Source: Marinoscillum luteum
GTDB lineage: Bacteria > Bacteroidota > Bacteroidia > Cytophagales > Cyclobacteriaceae
Assembly: GCF_044005705.1 (NCBI RefSeq)
Contig: NZ_JBIPKE010000020.1
Span: 186,001-250,000 of the forward strand
DNA: 64,000 nt
Direction: 5' to 3'
In this document: positions 53,001 through 62,002 of the stretch, in pieces
Layout: each line of letters opens with the position of its first letter
Position numbering within the stretch: position 1 is the first letter of the stretch
Program-made: the position numbers and the translations under genes
The notes under the pieces: model-generated
Told to the model about the DNA's origin: nothing
Databases searched by the model: none
The model's input: only the letters and a program-made list of their open reading frames with translations

Positions 53001-56000
53001 CACCACCATCATAATAGGCCTTTAGTAGGTTATCAGCTCCAAATCGCCCTCTGATCTCATAATTGATGGTGATATCAGAGGCAAAACATGAGCCAGTTTC
53101 TTCCTGATCCACTGAAGTAACAATTAGGGCTTGTGGCTTGATATCCAAAGTAAGATCTGAATAATCAAAGGGAAGGACCTTAGCGTAAGTAAAGCTAATG
53201 TCATTAATTACGAACAATCCCTCATTCTCACTTTGTCTCCACCTGAATCGCACGTCATTAGACTTCATCTCATCTGTAACACTATACTTGAGCTCTTCAT
53301 TAACATAATCCTTCAACGTATCCAATGAAGTATAAGTAGCACCTCCATCGATAGAGTATTCAAAAATCATGTACTGACTTTCGAAAAGATCATCGCCATC
53401 AACGTCAAAGTAAGTATTAATAATCAGCAACGAAGTATTCTCCAACTCGCCGGCCTCAAAATCCCTGGTAGTAAGCTTGCGATTAGGAGCATCAATCAGT
53501 TGAATCACATCATAATCACCTGCATGATCACTGTAGAAGTCGCCATCATCGATCACAGCATAAGCAGTGTTGATGAAATTACTGACATCCTCGTTCAGGC
53601 TTCCCAACTCATTGTCTTCAAGCTCAGACAAGTCCTCTCCAAGAGGGCCACCTTCTGTAATCTGAATTTCAAACTTATCCTCAATCACCACTATTGCTGC
53701 TTCACTCTGACCAATAAATGATGGCAAATCAATGGTAATATCCCCCAGCCCCTGCTGTGACATCAGTAGCAAGTCATCATTATAGATAAGGTTTGCATAC
53801 AGGTTATCGGTATTGAGTGCGGAAGTCTCGTTCTCTACCTCTATAGAGAAAGTAACTGTGCTACCAGCATACAGAATAGTTCCCTGGTCGGCATCAGATT
53901 GAAGCTGAATAGCTCTGTTGAAGACATCAAAATCTCCTATCCAGGTATTCTCTTCAAACCAAAGTACAGTCTCTGCTTCGTTACCTACCTCATAGTATAC
54001 ATCCACGTACACATCGTAATTACCATTGGTAACATAGTATGGGATTTCAACTTCACCTGATGTGGTGCCTGCGGTAAATGATGCGATCATCAGATCGTCA
54101 TCAGTCGTGGGATCAAATACGTCAATGTAGAAGTTAAACTGAGTACCTTCAGGGAATTCGTCCCATGTTAGTTCTTCTTCCTCGATTTCTTCCTCAGTCT
54201 TATCCAGGTAAGGACCAAAAGCAAACTCAAATGTAGACCCATTGAAAATCGCTACATCAGGATCCGCCTGATCAAATGAGTAACCATCCAAGTCAGGGAA
54301 ATAGATCTCGATATCCTCGATTTTATTGTCCTTGTCATACCCAGTATACTTATTAGCATCATCGAACTCAATTTCGATATCATCAATGTTCCATACATTA
54401 GATCCTGATCCCAAGTTCAAAGGTTGACTCCATCTGAAATGGGTAGCTTCCGTGATCAATTCTGCAGGAATCTCAATATCATATGTTCCTGAATGATAAA
54501 TCAGCCCATCGTCAAACATCTGCTCTTCATCTTCTGCTAATTCATAGACCTGTACTGCCGTAAAAGTGACACCACCATCTATAGAAGCCTCTAACCTTGG
54601 AACAAGACTCTTAGTAGAGTTCGCGTCAAATGCATCATCCCAGTAGAAGGTCAAAGTAGGATTAGAAGCCACGGTTAGGTCGATTGCCCGTGTCAAAAGA
54701 GAACGCTCTCCACTTTGATTGAACGTAAAGGAAGGCTCAGTATCGTCTGTACCTTCTACGGCGATAAAGTCTTCCTCATCTTCTAACTCAATATAGCTTC
54801 CGTCAGAATAGGCACCACCGGGAGTTTCCGGTATGAACGCGTCTACCTTGAAGGAATAATTGTCCCACTCCACATGTGGAGGATCTAATGTCTCTTCAAG
54901 GTCGTATGGGATATTCACTGTAAAGCTACCAGCACCATGCGTATCACTTGTAGCAAGTACAATGTAATTACCTTGTGCCTGGAACTTCAACGCAAACTCC
55001 ACATCCTCAGGGAAGAATTGCGCGTTGTAATTGATCGTCACTTCTTCTCCTATTTGGATATACTTGTCTTCCAAATCTGCAACCGTGAGTAATGGTCGTC
55101 TGAAATTAAACTCAGACTCATCACCAATTACTTCCAGATACTCAGGACGAACAAATTCTACATTGTATATTTTCGAGCCATATGAATATGAGCCGTAACA
55201 ACAATAATCGTAAATCACCCGATACTGAAATGTCTCTGAGAAGTACTCCTCCTCTATCAGGTATTCTAAGTCCATATTTTGGTTGCCTCCACTAAAAGTG
55301 ACATCATCTACCCATTCCCATTCTTCACCATCCGTAGAAACTTCCAGACTGACCGTGAATGACCCATTGTATGATGGCAATGATCGTAGCGTAACAGTAA
55401 TTTCTCCACCTTGAAGTCCAGACTCCCCACCTCGATAAGTGTCTAGTATTGAAGAAACCGCATATCTCTCACCACTGCCAACAAAATCATCAGGATTGTA
55501 CCAATATAACGTTCCACTCCAACTATCAAAAACGTTATTCCCATCATTGTCATATATGTTACTCAGGTAACTACCCTGAGTGTACAGATCATATACTGTC
55601 TCGTCAAAACCCAGGCTGAAAATACCTGCAGTCACACCGATCTGTACATAAGGATCACTCTCACCATCATCATCAAGATTAATATCAGTTGGCAGAGTTG
55701 CTGTAATGGATCCTGTGAAGTCAGATGACATTCCAATAGTAACATACTCTTCCTCATCGTAATCCCAAACCGCAATGGTCAATTCGGCATCTTCGCCTGG
55801 CTCACCAGATATATCGTACTCAACTGTAATAGCAGAGCCAATGACGGCATACTCCTCTCCTCCGATAGATACTGAAGGATCGTAGCTAATACCTGTGATA
55901 GAAATTCCAAGGTCGTAGATAGGTAGGTAAACCGTTCCGTAATCCACACCGTTCACCATTAGGTACATTTCATAGTCACCCGCTTCAAGAGGTGGTACAG

Positions 56001-57858
56001 TGAAATCCATGGTGCCAAGTGTCACATCAGCTACTTCTCCTACCAAGATGTCATAGCCACCAGCAATGTCTCCATCCAAGTATAGTTTCGCTCCTGTATT
56101 AGCTGGGAATTCACCCGCATCAATTGTCCAATCCAATGTAAGCTCAGTCATTGGATAAGGAACAGTTTCAGAAATATTCAAGGGACTCAAGCTGATTACG
56201 GGTTCGTTCAGACTGAAATAGGACTCATCATAGTCAATTTCATCTGCCCTGTTGTCACCAGAATCCATATAAAAAGCATTCAGATACCAGGAATCCTCAT
56301 TGTCCCCAATATTAGACTCTTGCCTGAATCTGAAGATTACCCCATCAACTAATACAGCCGAAGGAAAATCAAAATCAGCCTCTTCATTATCAGTACCATA
56401 AAAATAGAAAGTCTCACTGTAGTCATCTTTGAAAGGTAGATCGTTGAGAACAAATGAGCCAATTTCCGTATACGTAGCCCCATCATCTGTGCTATACTCA
56501 AAAACGATATCAGTACCTGCAGGACTGGGCTCGTCATTTAACCTGGCTAATTGGAAACCCATTTTAGGATCAAGAAGACCCGCAAGATTTAAGGCTTGTG
56601 TAGTGGCGGATCGTTCGCCAGCTTCATAAAAATAGGCATCACTACCGTCATCTTCGCCACCTACAATAACTGTTTCCTCTTCATCGGGTTCCTCTTCATT
56701 CAATTCAGCTACGAAATCCGCATCAAATTCAAAACCAGCATTGTAAGAAGCATCAGCCAATGCATAAGGGACAATCTCAAACCAAAGATTTTCGTTATAC
56801 GCCATATCTACAGGAGCATCGAAGGTGAATTCCACCAATCCAAGACCATCATCTGTATCAGAAGGTGTTTCACTGATCACTACACCATCTACCACCAAAG
56901 CATAGTTATAGTCAGAAACAGTACCTCCATAGAGCGTGCCTGACAGTACCAACTCGTCTCCGGGATAAACAGAACCTTCCAATACGCTAACATTTTCGTT
57001 CAACAGGTCGTCTATTTCAAGGGTGTATGAATTGATAAAATAGTTACTTCCTGTTTCTCCATCTATATCATCATAGGCATCACCAATGTTAAATTCGGCA
57101 ACGTTTCCATCATCAAAAAACATCTCCCAACTCAATTCATTAGTCCCCAGTGTATCTGATCCCACCTGACTGATCTTAATGATGGTAGCAGGAGATTTGG
57201 CTGCTTCAGGGAGTGTAAAATCAACCCAGCCATTTCCTCCATAGAAGTTCGATGAGTCAGAATCGTTTAACAAAGTAGAGTAATTAGTTCCTCCATCGGT
57301 AGAGTACCTTACTCTCACATAATTATCCTCACCTACACTCGCTACACCCAAATAAACTGACATGTAGACGGGCTCATCTGTATCTAGATCCACAGATGTG
57401 CTGGTATAAGACCTGGCTCCCGCACGATAAAATGAAAGACCTCCATCTACGGCTCCTCCTGTATAAGTGTAATTTGAAGCATAGAGTGTTTCCAAGTCAT
57501 CTTCGAAGGTTGAACCTACAGTTATAACAACGGTTAACTCCACGTTGCCAGTCTCCGGCCACGCAAAGTCAATGTCAATGTCAGACTTTGTAGATCCGGT
57601 CACCACGCTACCCAGAACATAATTTTCCTCCAAGGTACCATCCCAGTTGTACACCAACCATAGAGTGGTATCGCCGCCATTATATCCGGAAGCGTCCACG
57701 TTGACAGTCGTATCTTGACCCACATAGTGTGTTACACCTGGGTCAGGGGCATCTTGAATGTATTGCCCCGTGGCACTAAATGCAAAAAAGCTCGTCATCA
57801 TGACCAGCATCAATGCCTTTAGATTCTGCCTAAATAATTTCGTTAATGTTTTTTTCAT
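50008..57858 (-). CDS. Giant repetitive T9SS-sorted surface protein (2616 residues)
   Basis: A secreted protein of 2616 residues. After a signal peptide (LMLVMMTSFFAFSATGQ), the first ~1750 residues contain at least five related jelly-roll-like units with a shared ERS...T..D start (for example ERSATTQALNL, ERSLLTRAIDL) and SxDGGxxYT motifs (YSTDGGTNYST, YSTDDGATYTEI, ASIDGGVTFTAV, YSIDGGATYTSL). The last ~800 residues hold about six Ig/PKD-like units ending in [DG]xYxVRVSN-type motifs. A final type A T9SS sorting domain follows (about 2545-2616; PNPSADFVNVEVPG, ISDLENGIYNMMVVKGKQVENIRIVKK). The protein is strongly acidic. The inferred role is adhesion, matrix or gliding. It is secreted by T9SS, whose Plug gene is also in this window. 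Confidence 0.85.
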   Translation of the reverse strand: MKKTLTKLFRQNLKALMLVMMTSFFAFSATGQYIQDAPDPGVTHYVGQDTTVNVDASGYNGGDTTLWLVYNWDGTLEENYVLGSVVTGSTKSDIDIDFAWPETGNVELTVVITVGSTFEDDLETLYASNYTYTGGAVDGGLSFYRAGARSYTSTSVDLDTDEPVYMSVYLGVASVGEDNYVRVRYSTDGGTNYSTLLNDSDSSNFYGGNGWVDFTLPEAAKSPATIIKISQVGSDTLGTNELSWEMFFDDGNVAEFNIGDAYDDIDGETGSNYFINSYTLEIDDLLNENVSVLEGSVYPGDELVLSGTLYGGTVSDYNYALVVDGVVISETPSDTDDGLGLVEFTFDAPVDMAYNENLWFEIVPYALADASYNAGFEFDADFVAELNEEEPDEEETVIVGGEDDGSDAYFYEAGERSATTQALNLAGLLDPKMGFQLARLNDEPSPAGTDIVFEYSTDDGATYTEIGSFVLNDLPFKDDYSETFYFYGTDNEEADFDFPSAVLVDGVIFRFRQESNIGDNEDSWYLNAFYMDSGDNRADEIDYDESYFSLNEPVISLSPLNISETVPYPMTELTLDWTIDAGEFPANTGAKLYLDGDIAGGYDILVGEVADVTLGTMDFTVPPLEAGDYEMYLMVNGVDYGTVYLPIYDLGISITGISYDPSVSIGGEEYAVIGSAITVEYDISGEPGEDAELTIAVWDYDEEEYVTIGMSSDFTGSITATLPTDINLDDDGESDPYVQIGVTAGIFSLGFDETVYDLYTQGSYLSNIYDNDGNNVFDSWSGTLYWYNPDDFVGSGERYAVSSILDTYRGGESGLQGGEITVTLRSLPSYNGSFTVSLEVSTDGEEWEWVDDVTFSGGNQNMDLEYLIEEEYFSETFQYRVIYDYCCYGSYSYGSKIYNVEFVRPEYLEVIGDESEFNFRRPLLTVADLEDKYIQIGEEVTINYNAQFFPEDVEFALKFQAQGNYIVLATSDTHGAGSFTVNIPYDLEETLDPPHVEWDNYSFKVDAFIPETPGGAYSDGSYIELEDEEDFIAVEGTDDTEPSFTFNQSGERSLLTRAIDLTVASNPTLTFYWDDAFDANSTKSLVPRLEASIDGGVTFTAVQVYELAEDEEQMFDDGLIYHSGTYDIEIPAELITEATHFRWSQPLNLGSGSNVWNIDDIEIEFDDANKYTGYDKDNKIEDIEIYFPDLDGYSFDQADPDVAIFNGSTFEFAFGPYLDKTEEEIEEEELTWDEFPEGTQFNFYIDVFDPTTDDDLMIASFTAGTTSGEVEIPYYVTNGNYDVYVDVYYEVGNEAETVLWFEENTWIGDFDVFNRAIQLQSDADQGTILYAGSTVTFSIEVENETSALNTDNLYANLIYNDDLLLMSQQGLGDITIDLPSFIGQSEAAIVVIEDKFEIQITEGGPLGEDLSELEDNELGSLNEDVSNFINTAYAVIDDGDFYSDHAGDYDVIQLIDAPNRKLTTRDFEAGELENTSLLIINTYFDVDGDDLFESQYMIFEYSIDGGATYTSLDTLKDYVNEELKYSVTDEMKSNDVRFRWRQSENEGLFVINDISFTYAKVLPFDYSDLTLDIKPQALIVTSVDQEETGSCFASDITINYEIRGRFGADNLLKAYYDGGGSHGYLEGYEFPATEGTGSVTVQVAAALIDADQFDGVQKNNSDFKFKLYADDDTFEDLGKDFESESVYSDEVEIVAPIEKGTSAGMYSGGNVSECDPEAFVYLYDPQMYFLYEVLNADTVFASLEYDDESGSTIELGDLTEAVDLSLRVTSRTSTGSVCNVHTFNSSIEINITPNDVLLRDRYTTSGTIEVTEGETKTICSGDDETVVLSLANYDADDSEVEWFRDNFDNPVEADGDDFDNFEVSGAYFARITEGECSYVTIAMNVTVLEKAETPEITVVSNDISCGDGTAVLSAPEGFAHYLWSNGEITQSITVDEADSYSVRVSNYPIVSTSDAYGCASSSSESVVIENNNFEQVYLSTFYYNEYSSSSYADNYIEDGETLTNCGDDVIYVFVEDDNNYYGGQISGILTLYKDGAVYDVKNGDVAGTNGYTNNNFEITESGEYYVEWSGVEVENACTSVSETFTMTINEAVEERPVITASGDISFCEGGSVTLSAPAGYPFYRWYNSGTVVGNGETLEVADDGSYRVRVSNVAFGNGCGSDYSEYTYVTVYETEDDLMLGYYNGGGNYEDGDEIEVCSSDNFTLWVNNESTSGATYTWYRDGVAIPNANSTSRVVKASGTFHAEVTYGVDDIELAAPCVYTTPSVVVNFNQKPAAVRIAEPTNVDFCAGEINLTLTADAGAAFYNWYHNGSPMFDEPSTSNTLLINDGGTYSVTVETGDIGCESARSNIITIDERAKANPNINVYTDGSDCATGDVTVYLSSTNSSTVYQLINRETGAEIGSPVVGSSGTNVYTTLSGLTEPVALLVEASYTDGSGCSDVSSSARGTATPNAVILELDGTEITAEVSSTGGYEVSWYRNGTLMRNATGNTINVVDAATYSVEVTFDDGCTITSSTVDVGAGAPAAGRSASNGRIVANTFPNPSADFVNVEVPGEHFGVYQVQIMTLSGQVVISGEFTKDQESYVERIDISDLENGIYNMMVVKGKQVENIRIVKK

Positions 57859-57875
57859 GTTTACGGTGATTTTAA

Positions 57876-58550
57876 TTAGAATAATTTAAATCCTATTCTG
57901 ATCGTGTTTTGTGTATTCACACTCGCATGGCTATTGGTAACAGTTCCCTGATATACCTCGCCATCCACTGAAACTTCGTTTTTCTTATCGTTGTAAAATT
58001 GGAAGCCAATTTCAGCACCAATATAGAATTTAGAAGATAAATGATACTCAGCACCTGCTCCTACAGCCACACCATACCTGAAATGACCTCTATAAGTATC
58101 ACTAAAGCCATAATTGGTGCCTGAAGGAATCTGAGTACTTCCACTCACAGATGAACCGGTAGTAGACTCACGGCTGGCCACACGACCTCCAAGAATCACA
58201 TCCAGTGCTGCATAGGATCTGAATGAACCATCCACTCTCAAATGATACTCACAACCTGGCCTTACCTCAAACTCATTGAGGTTAGTCACCACGTCGGGGG
58301 TTGATTGAGTTGTGTTCACGGTCATTCCGAATCCCAACCGGGGAACAATGACATCTGTCACTGCATATCGTGCCCGGAAAGATCCAAAATCAAGAAGAGA
58401 GCTACCCGAAAAAGGTGTTCCCGTGATTTCGATGAGCAAATCCCCAGGATCGAAAGTGCCCCCTGCCGATGATTCATCTGGATCATCCTGAGCATAGAGG
58501 AAACTCCCGGAAATGAGAATTGCCGTTAAAACCATTAGTAGTTTTTTCAT
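57876..58550 (-). CDS. Outer-membrane beta-barrel protein
   Basis: The product of about 224 residues has a signal peptide (LLMVLTAILISGSFLYAQ) and amphipathic strands through to an aromatic end (RIGFKLF), a small outer-membrane barrel. Strand-like segments are FRARYAVTDVIVPRLGFGM, YGVAVGAGAEYHLSSKFYIGAEIGFQFY and HASVNTQNTIRIG. It resembles the BT1926-like or OmpW/OmpX-like small barrels of Bacteroidota, not the PorP/SprF family that accompanies SprB adhesins. It stands first in the operon, 17 bp before the giant surface protein, so it may anchor or help export that protein; this is inference. The ATG at 58550 was preferred over the in-frame ATG at 58556. Confidence 0.8.
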   Translation of the reverse strand: MKKLLMVLTAILISGSFLYAQDDPDESSAGGTFDPGDLLIEITGTPFSGSSLLDFGSFRARYAVTDVIVPRLGFGMTVNTTQSTPDVVTNLNEFEVRPGCEYHLRVDGSFRSYAALDVILGGRVASRESTTGSSVSGSTQIPSGTNYGFSDTYRGHFRYGVAVGAGAEYHLSSKFYIGAEIGFQFYNDKKNEVSVDGEVYQGTVTNSHASVNTQNTIRIGFKLF

Positions 58551-58854
58551 AAACATATTGGTTAGGTGAATAAAAATTTCAGCGGTTATTTTAGTTAAAC
58601 CAGAGTAAACTTAAGAAAAATAAAACGACTTGTCTATACCTACTTTCGGGTAATTGCTGATTTTTCGATTAATAAAAATTAAAAAAAGTGACCTCTTTAT
58701 TACAATTAATTTATGTATGCTCTACTGAATAAACGTCAAACCCCCTTATTTTCAATATATTTTGCTTGATCTATGTTATCTTTTTGTTAAATCCATATTT
58801 TCGATCAACCCTTATCTTTGCCCCCTAAATCAACCTTACCTAACGATTAAATCC
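58551..58854. other. 304-bp divergent intergenic region
   Basis: No gene is seen. It is very A/T-rich and must hold promoters for the surface-protein operon (leftward) and the AI-2E gene (rightward). Only the rightward TATCTTTG box is recognisable. Confidence 0.6.
58813..58820 (+). promoter_or_regulatory. -7 box TATCTTTG for the second AI-2E permease
   Basis: TATCTTTG is a perfect TAnnTTTG match 34 bp upstream of the ATG at 58855. A TTTTTG stretch at 58781-58786 could be the -33 element, but the 26-bp gap is longer than usual. Confidence 0.5.
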
Positions 58855-59922
58855 ATGACCGCTGACCACAAATCCTTCGATCTCTCCAAAACAGCCTACT
58901 TTTTATTAATCCTTGTTAGCACTGTGATCATCCTCATTTACTCGGAGGATTACATTGTTCCTTTCATCATCGCACTCATTGTGTGGTTTATTATTCACGA
59001 ACTTCGGGAGAACATCCAGCAAATACCCTGGATGAAAAGAAATTGTCCGATGTGGCTCCAAAGTGCGATTGCTTTTATTGTGATCAATGTCGTCATTCTT
59101 ATCATTATTGAGCTCCTGATGTATAGTATGTCCAACCTGATGAGCTCTTTGGAGCTGTATGAATCCAACCTGGACAAGAGCCTGATGGAAGTAAATGCCC
59201 TCGCCGGCATGGATGTGACCTCTCATCTATATAGTTACCTGGAAAAACTGGATCTGACAGAGTTGGCCTCCAGCCTGGCTGATTATATCACTGTTTTGTT
59301 AGGTGATGCATTTCTCATCTTACTGTATGTACTTTTCTTATTGATAGAGGAAAGCATATTTCCGGAAAAACTCAAACGGCTGTATCCTTCGGAGAAGCAA
59401 CAGCGCAAGACCGTCAGGTTATTTAATAAAATGGATCATAACATCAGTCGATACCTCACACTCAAGACTCTGGTGAGTTTGCTTACCGGACTCCTTAGTT
59501 ATTTCGCACTCATTGCTTTTGGCATAAATGCCCCGATTTTCTGGGCTCTGCTGATTTTTGTACTCAATTATATTCCCACCATTGGTTCACTGATCGCTAC
59601 ACTGTTCCCGGCTTGCTTCGCCATTCTACAATTCGGCGAACTGGCTCCATTTGTTTACATCCTGCTGTCTGTTGGAGCGATACAGGTTATAGTGGGTAAC
59701 GTAATTGAACCAAAAGTAATGGGTAATTCACTGAATATCAGCTCACTGGTTGTTATACTATCCCTCACCATCTGGGGAGCCATCTGGGGTGTAATGGGTA
59801 TGATCCTGAGTGTACCCATTACGGTGATGATGATAGTGGTTTTTGAGGAAATCCCGAGTCTCAGATTTATAGCAGTCATGCTCTCTGAAAAAGGTGAGCT
59901 CAATGCACTGGAGGAAGACTAA
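58855..59922 (+). CDS. AI-2E/PerM family membrane permease (second copy)
   Basis: The product of about 355 residues belongs to the same permease family as the gene at 25698-26789, but the two differ greatly in sequence. Two N-terminal helices (TAYFLLILVSTVIILIYS; YIVPFIIALIVWFIIHEL), a helical loop, and the signature LIFVLNYIPTIGSLIATLFPACFAILQ are visible. The C-terminal helices (SSLVVILSLTIWGAIWGVMGMILSVPITVMMIV) end the core. The start at 58855 follows a TATCTTTG box; an in-frame start 93 bp upstream would place the box inside the gene. Its substrate is unknown. Confidence 0.9.
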   Translation: MTADHKSFDLSKTAYFLLILVSTVIILIYSEDYIVPFIIALIVWFIIHELRENIQQIPWMKRNCPMWLQSAIAFIVINVVILIIIELLMYSMSNLMSSLELYESNLDKSLMEVNALAGMDVTSHLYSYLEKLDLTELASSLADYITVLLGDAFLILLYVLFLLIEESIFPEKLKRLYPSEKQQRKTVRLFNKMDHNISRYLTLKTLVSLLTGLLSYFALIAFGINAPIFWALLIFVLNYIPTIGSLIATLFPACFAILQFGELAPFVYILLSVGAIQVIVGNVIEPKVMGNSLNISSLVVILSLTIWGAIWGVMGMILSVPITVMMIVVFEEIPSLRFIAVMLSEKGELNALEED

Positions 59923-59986
59923 TCATCGAGGTTTCCGCGAACTTATCGATACCTTTGATGTTACCAACAATAAAAAGAAATCAACT

Positions 59987-60775
59987 ATGAAAAGATTGAG
60001 TTTACAAACGTTCACCATTTTTCTATCCGTAATTGTATTTTATTCTTGCGGACCTTCTAAAAAATCAGAAACCTCTGAAGGTACGGTATCTGCTCCGGTA
60101 AAGAAATATACACTTACTAAGGCTCCTGCTTCATTTGACTACCCGGATGCCGGGCTCGCTTTGGTTTCCTCCACCGACAATCTGGACACCGGAGATGTGG
60201 CTTTCGAATTTGAGGTCACCAACTATGAGCTGGCCGTTCAAACGCCTGGTGCTGAGACTCGAGGAATTGCGAACTCCGGAAAAGGACAACATATTCATTT
60301 CATCCTGAATAATGACCCCTACTCTGCCCACTACGAGTCGGCTTTCACTAAAAATATCCCTGAAGGGAATCATGTTGTGCTTGCTTTCCTTTCGAGATCA
60401 TATCACGAGTCTGTGAAAAATGGAATGGCTTATGTACTCAAAGAGATTACCGTGGGTACACCCGAAACCACGGGAGATTTTGATGAGACGGCACAGCACC
60501 TTTTCTATAGCCGTCCCAAGGGAACCTATAGCGGAGCTGATACAGAAAAGTTGATGCTGGATTTCTTCCTGTTCAATACGGAGATCTCTCCTGAGGGCAA
60601 CAAGGTGAGAGCCACGATCAACGGAGAAGAAAATTACATTACCGAATGGGCTCCTTATTATATAGAGGGATTGGGCAAAGGAAAAGTCAATGTAAAACTG
60701 GAACTCCTGGACAAAGACGGAAACCTCATACCCGGCCCCTTCAATAGTGTCGAAAGAACGGTCACTTTGGAGTAA
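59987..60775 (+). CDS. Lipoprotein of unknown function, beta-rich
   Basis: The product of about 262 residues has a lipoprotein signal (FLSVIVFYSC, Cys near 21). The body appears to be a two-part beta-sandwich. It contains PDAGLALVSSTDNLDTGDVAFEFEVTNYEL, GKGQHIHFILNNDPYSAHY and NHVVLAFLSRSYHESVK, a His-containing pattern seen in several Bacteroidota lipoproteins annotated only vaguely. I do not recognise a firm function. The start at 59987 was chosen for the signal peptide; upstream in-frame codons overlap the AI-2E gene. It follows that gene by 64 bp and may share its transcript, and a strong terminator closes the unit. Confidence 0.7.
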   Translation: MKRLSLQTFTIFLSVIVFYSCGPSKKSETSEGTVSAPVKKYTLTKAPASFDYPDAGLALVSSTDNLDTGDVAFEFEVTNYELAVQTPGAETRGIANSGKGQHIHFILNNDPYSAHYESAFTKNIPEGNHVVLAFLSRSYHESVKNGMAYVLKEITVGTPETTGDFDETAQHLFYSRPKGTYSGADTEKLMLDFFLFNTEISPEGNKVRATINGEENYITEWAPYYIEGLGKGKVNVKLELLDKDGNLIPGPFNSVERTVTLE

Positions 60776-60792
60776 GTTCTACCCAGGCCTAA

Positions 60793-60829
60793 TAAAAAAT
60801 CCCAATGGGCATTCCATTGGGATTTTTTA
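60793..60829. terminator. Terminator after the lipoprotein gene
   Basis: A 10-bp stem (TCCCAATGGG region pairing with CCATTGGGA, 5-nt loop) has A-rich and T-rich flanks. It lies 18 bp past the stop and 45 bp before the end of the convergent propeller gene, so it may serve both directions. Confidence 0.85.
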
Positions 60830-60873
60830 TTGCATTATTTAAAAACTCCACACAGTCAGATTTCGGTTAATGG

Positions 60874-61962
60874 TCAGTCCACCCACTCGGCCATAAAGAG
60901 GTTGGTATCTCTGTTTCCCCCATTGAATCGATTGGAAGCCCACACCAGATACTTCCCATCAGGGCTAAACATGGCGAATGAATCAAAAACCGAATCAAAA
61001 GTAACTCGCTCCAACCCTGTACCTTCCAGATTGAACATGTACAAGTTGAATGGAAACCCGCGCTCTGCTTCGTGGTTAGAAGAAAAGATCACCTTCTCTC
61101 CTGAGGGGTGAAAAAATGGTGCCCAGTTGGCATTCCCCAGCTTGGTGATTTGCTTAAGATCACTTCCATCTGCATTGCAAACAAAAAGCTCCATTTCAGT
61201 AGGCTGCACCAGTCCTTCTGCCAAAAGTCCCTTGTAAGTGGCTATTTCCTCCTCAGTCTTTGGTCTGGAGGCTCTGAAAATCAACTTTTCTCCATCAGGT
61301 GAGAAAAAGGCCCCTCCATCATAGCCTAGCTCATCTGTGATCTGAACTACATTTTCACCACTCATATCCATGGTATAAAGCTCCAAATCTCCAGAGCGCA
61401 TAGAGGTAAAGACTATTCTATCGCCTTTCGGAGAAACCGTAGCCTCAGCGTCGTATCCGGCTGTATGAGTCAGCTGTTTCAGGATATTTCCATTCAAATC
61501 TGCCGTGAAAATATCATAGTCCGCATAAATTGGCCACACATATTTGCCACTGGCCGATCGCATTGGACTTTCAGGGCAAAGTGAATCTCCTAAATGGGTG
61601 GAACCATACACGATGGTGGTGTCTCCCGGAAGAAAATAGGCGCAGGTAGTCCTTCCCAGACCCGTACTAATCATAGGGGGTTGATACCCCGCCTCCGCTT
61701 TGGATATATCCAGTTTGAAGATCTGATCGCAAGCCACACCCCACGCATCAAAATCAGATTGAAAAATCAGTTGATCACCACCGAAAGACCAGTAGGCTTC
61801 GGCATTATTTCCTCCCCAGGTGAGCTGCTTCACATTTTTAAGATGAATCTCTTGCTCATATTTCAAAGTATCTGATTCCATACCTTCAGAAGTAGTATCA
61901 TTAGGGGTGGTTTGGCATGATGTTACGAAAACAATTCCAAGTATATAAATTAAGTGTTTCAT
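60874..61962 (-). CDS. TolB/PD40-type beta-propeller lipoprotein
   Basis: The product of about 362 residues carries a lipoprotein signal (GIVFVTSC, Cys near 16) and at least five PD40/WD40-like blades. These include QLTWGGNNAEAYWSFGGDQLIFQSDFD, TVSPKGDRIVFTSMRSGDLELYTMDMSG, FSPDGEKLIFRASRP, FHPSGEKVIFSSN and FSPDGKYLVWASNR. This is a TolB-like six-bladed fold that often sits before peptidase domains but here is free-standing. It probably binds a peptide or glycan at the envelope; no catalytic triad is present. The start at 61962 is the ATG of the signal peptide. It is divergent from the M28 peptidase across 40 bp, suggesting a shared promoter region and perhaps a shared task. Confidence 0.85.
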   Translation of the reverse strand: MKHLIYILGIVFVTSCQTTPNDTTSEGMESDTLKYEQEIHLKNVKQLTWGGNNAEAYWSFGGDQLIFQSDFDAWGVACDQIFKLDISKAEAGYQPPMISTGLGRTTCAYFLPGDTTIVYGSTHLGDSLCPESPMRSASGKYVWPIYADYDIFTADLNGNILKQLTHTAGYDAEATVSPKGDRIVFTSMRSGDLELYTMDMSGENVVQITDELGYDGGAFFSPDGEKLIFRASRPKTEEEIATYKGLLAEGLVQPTEMELFVCNADGSDLKQITKLGNANWAPFFHPSGEKVIFSSNHEAERGFPFNLYMFNLEGTGLERVTFDSVFDSFAMFSPDGKYLVWASNRFNGGNRDTNLFMAEWVD

Positions 61963-62002
61963 CGGGTTTATCTTAGTCCACGCGAAACTAATACATATCT
62001 TC

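Noticed and set aside
50191..56943. Plus-strand open frames inside the giant surface-protein gene
   Set aside because: They are short, overlap a long conserved repetitive frame and have no signal, domain or promoter support.
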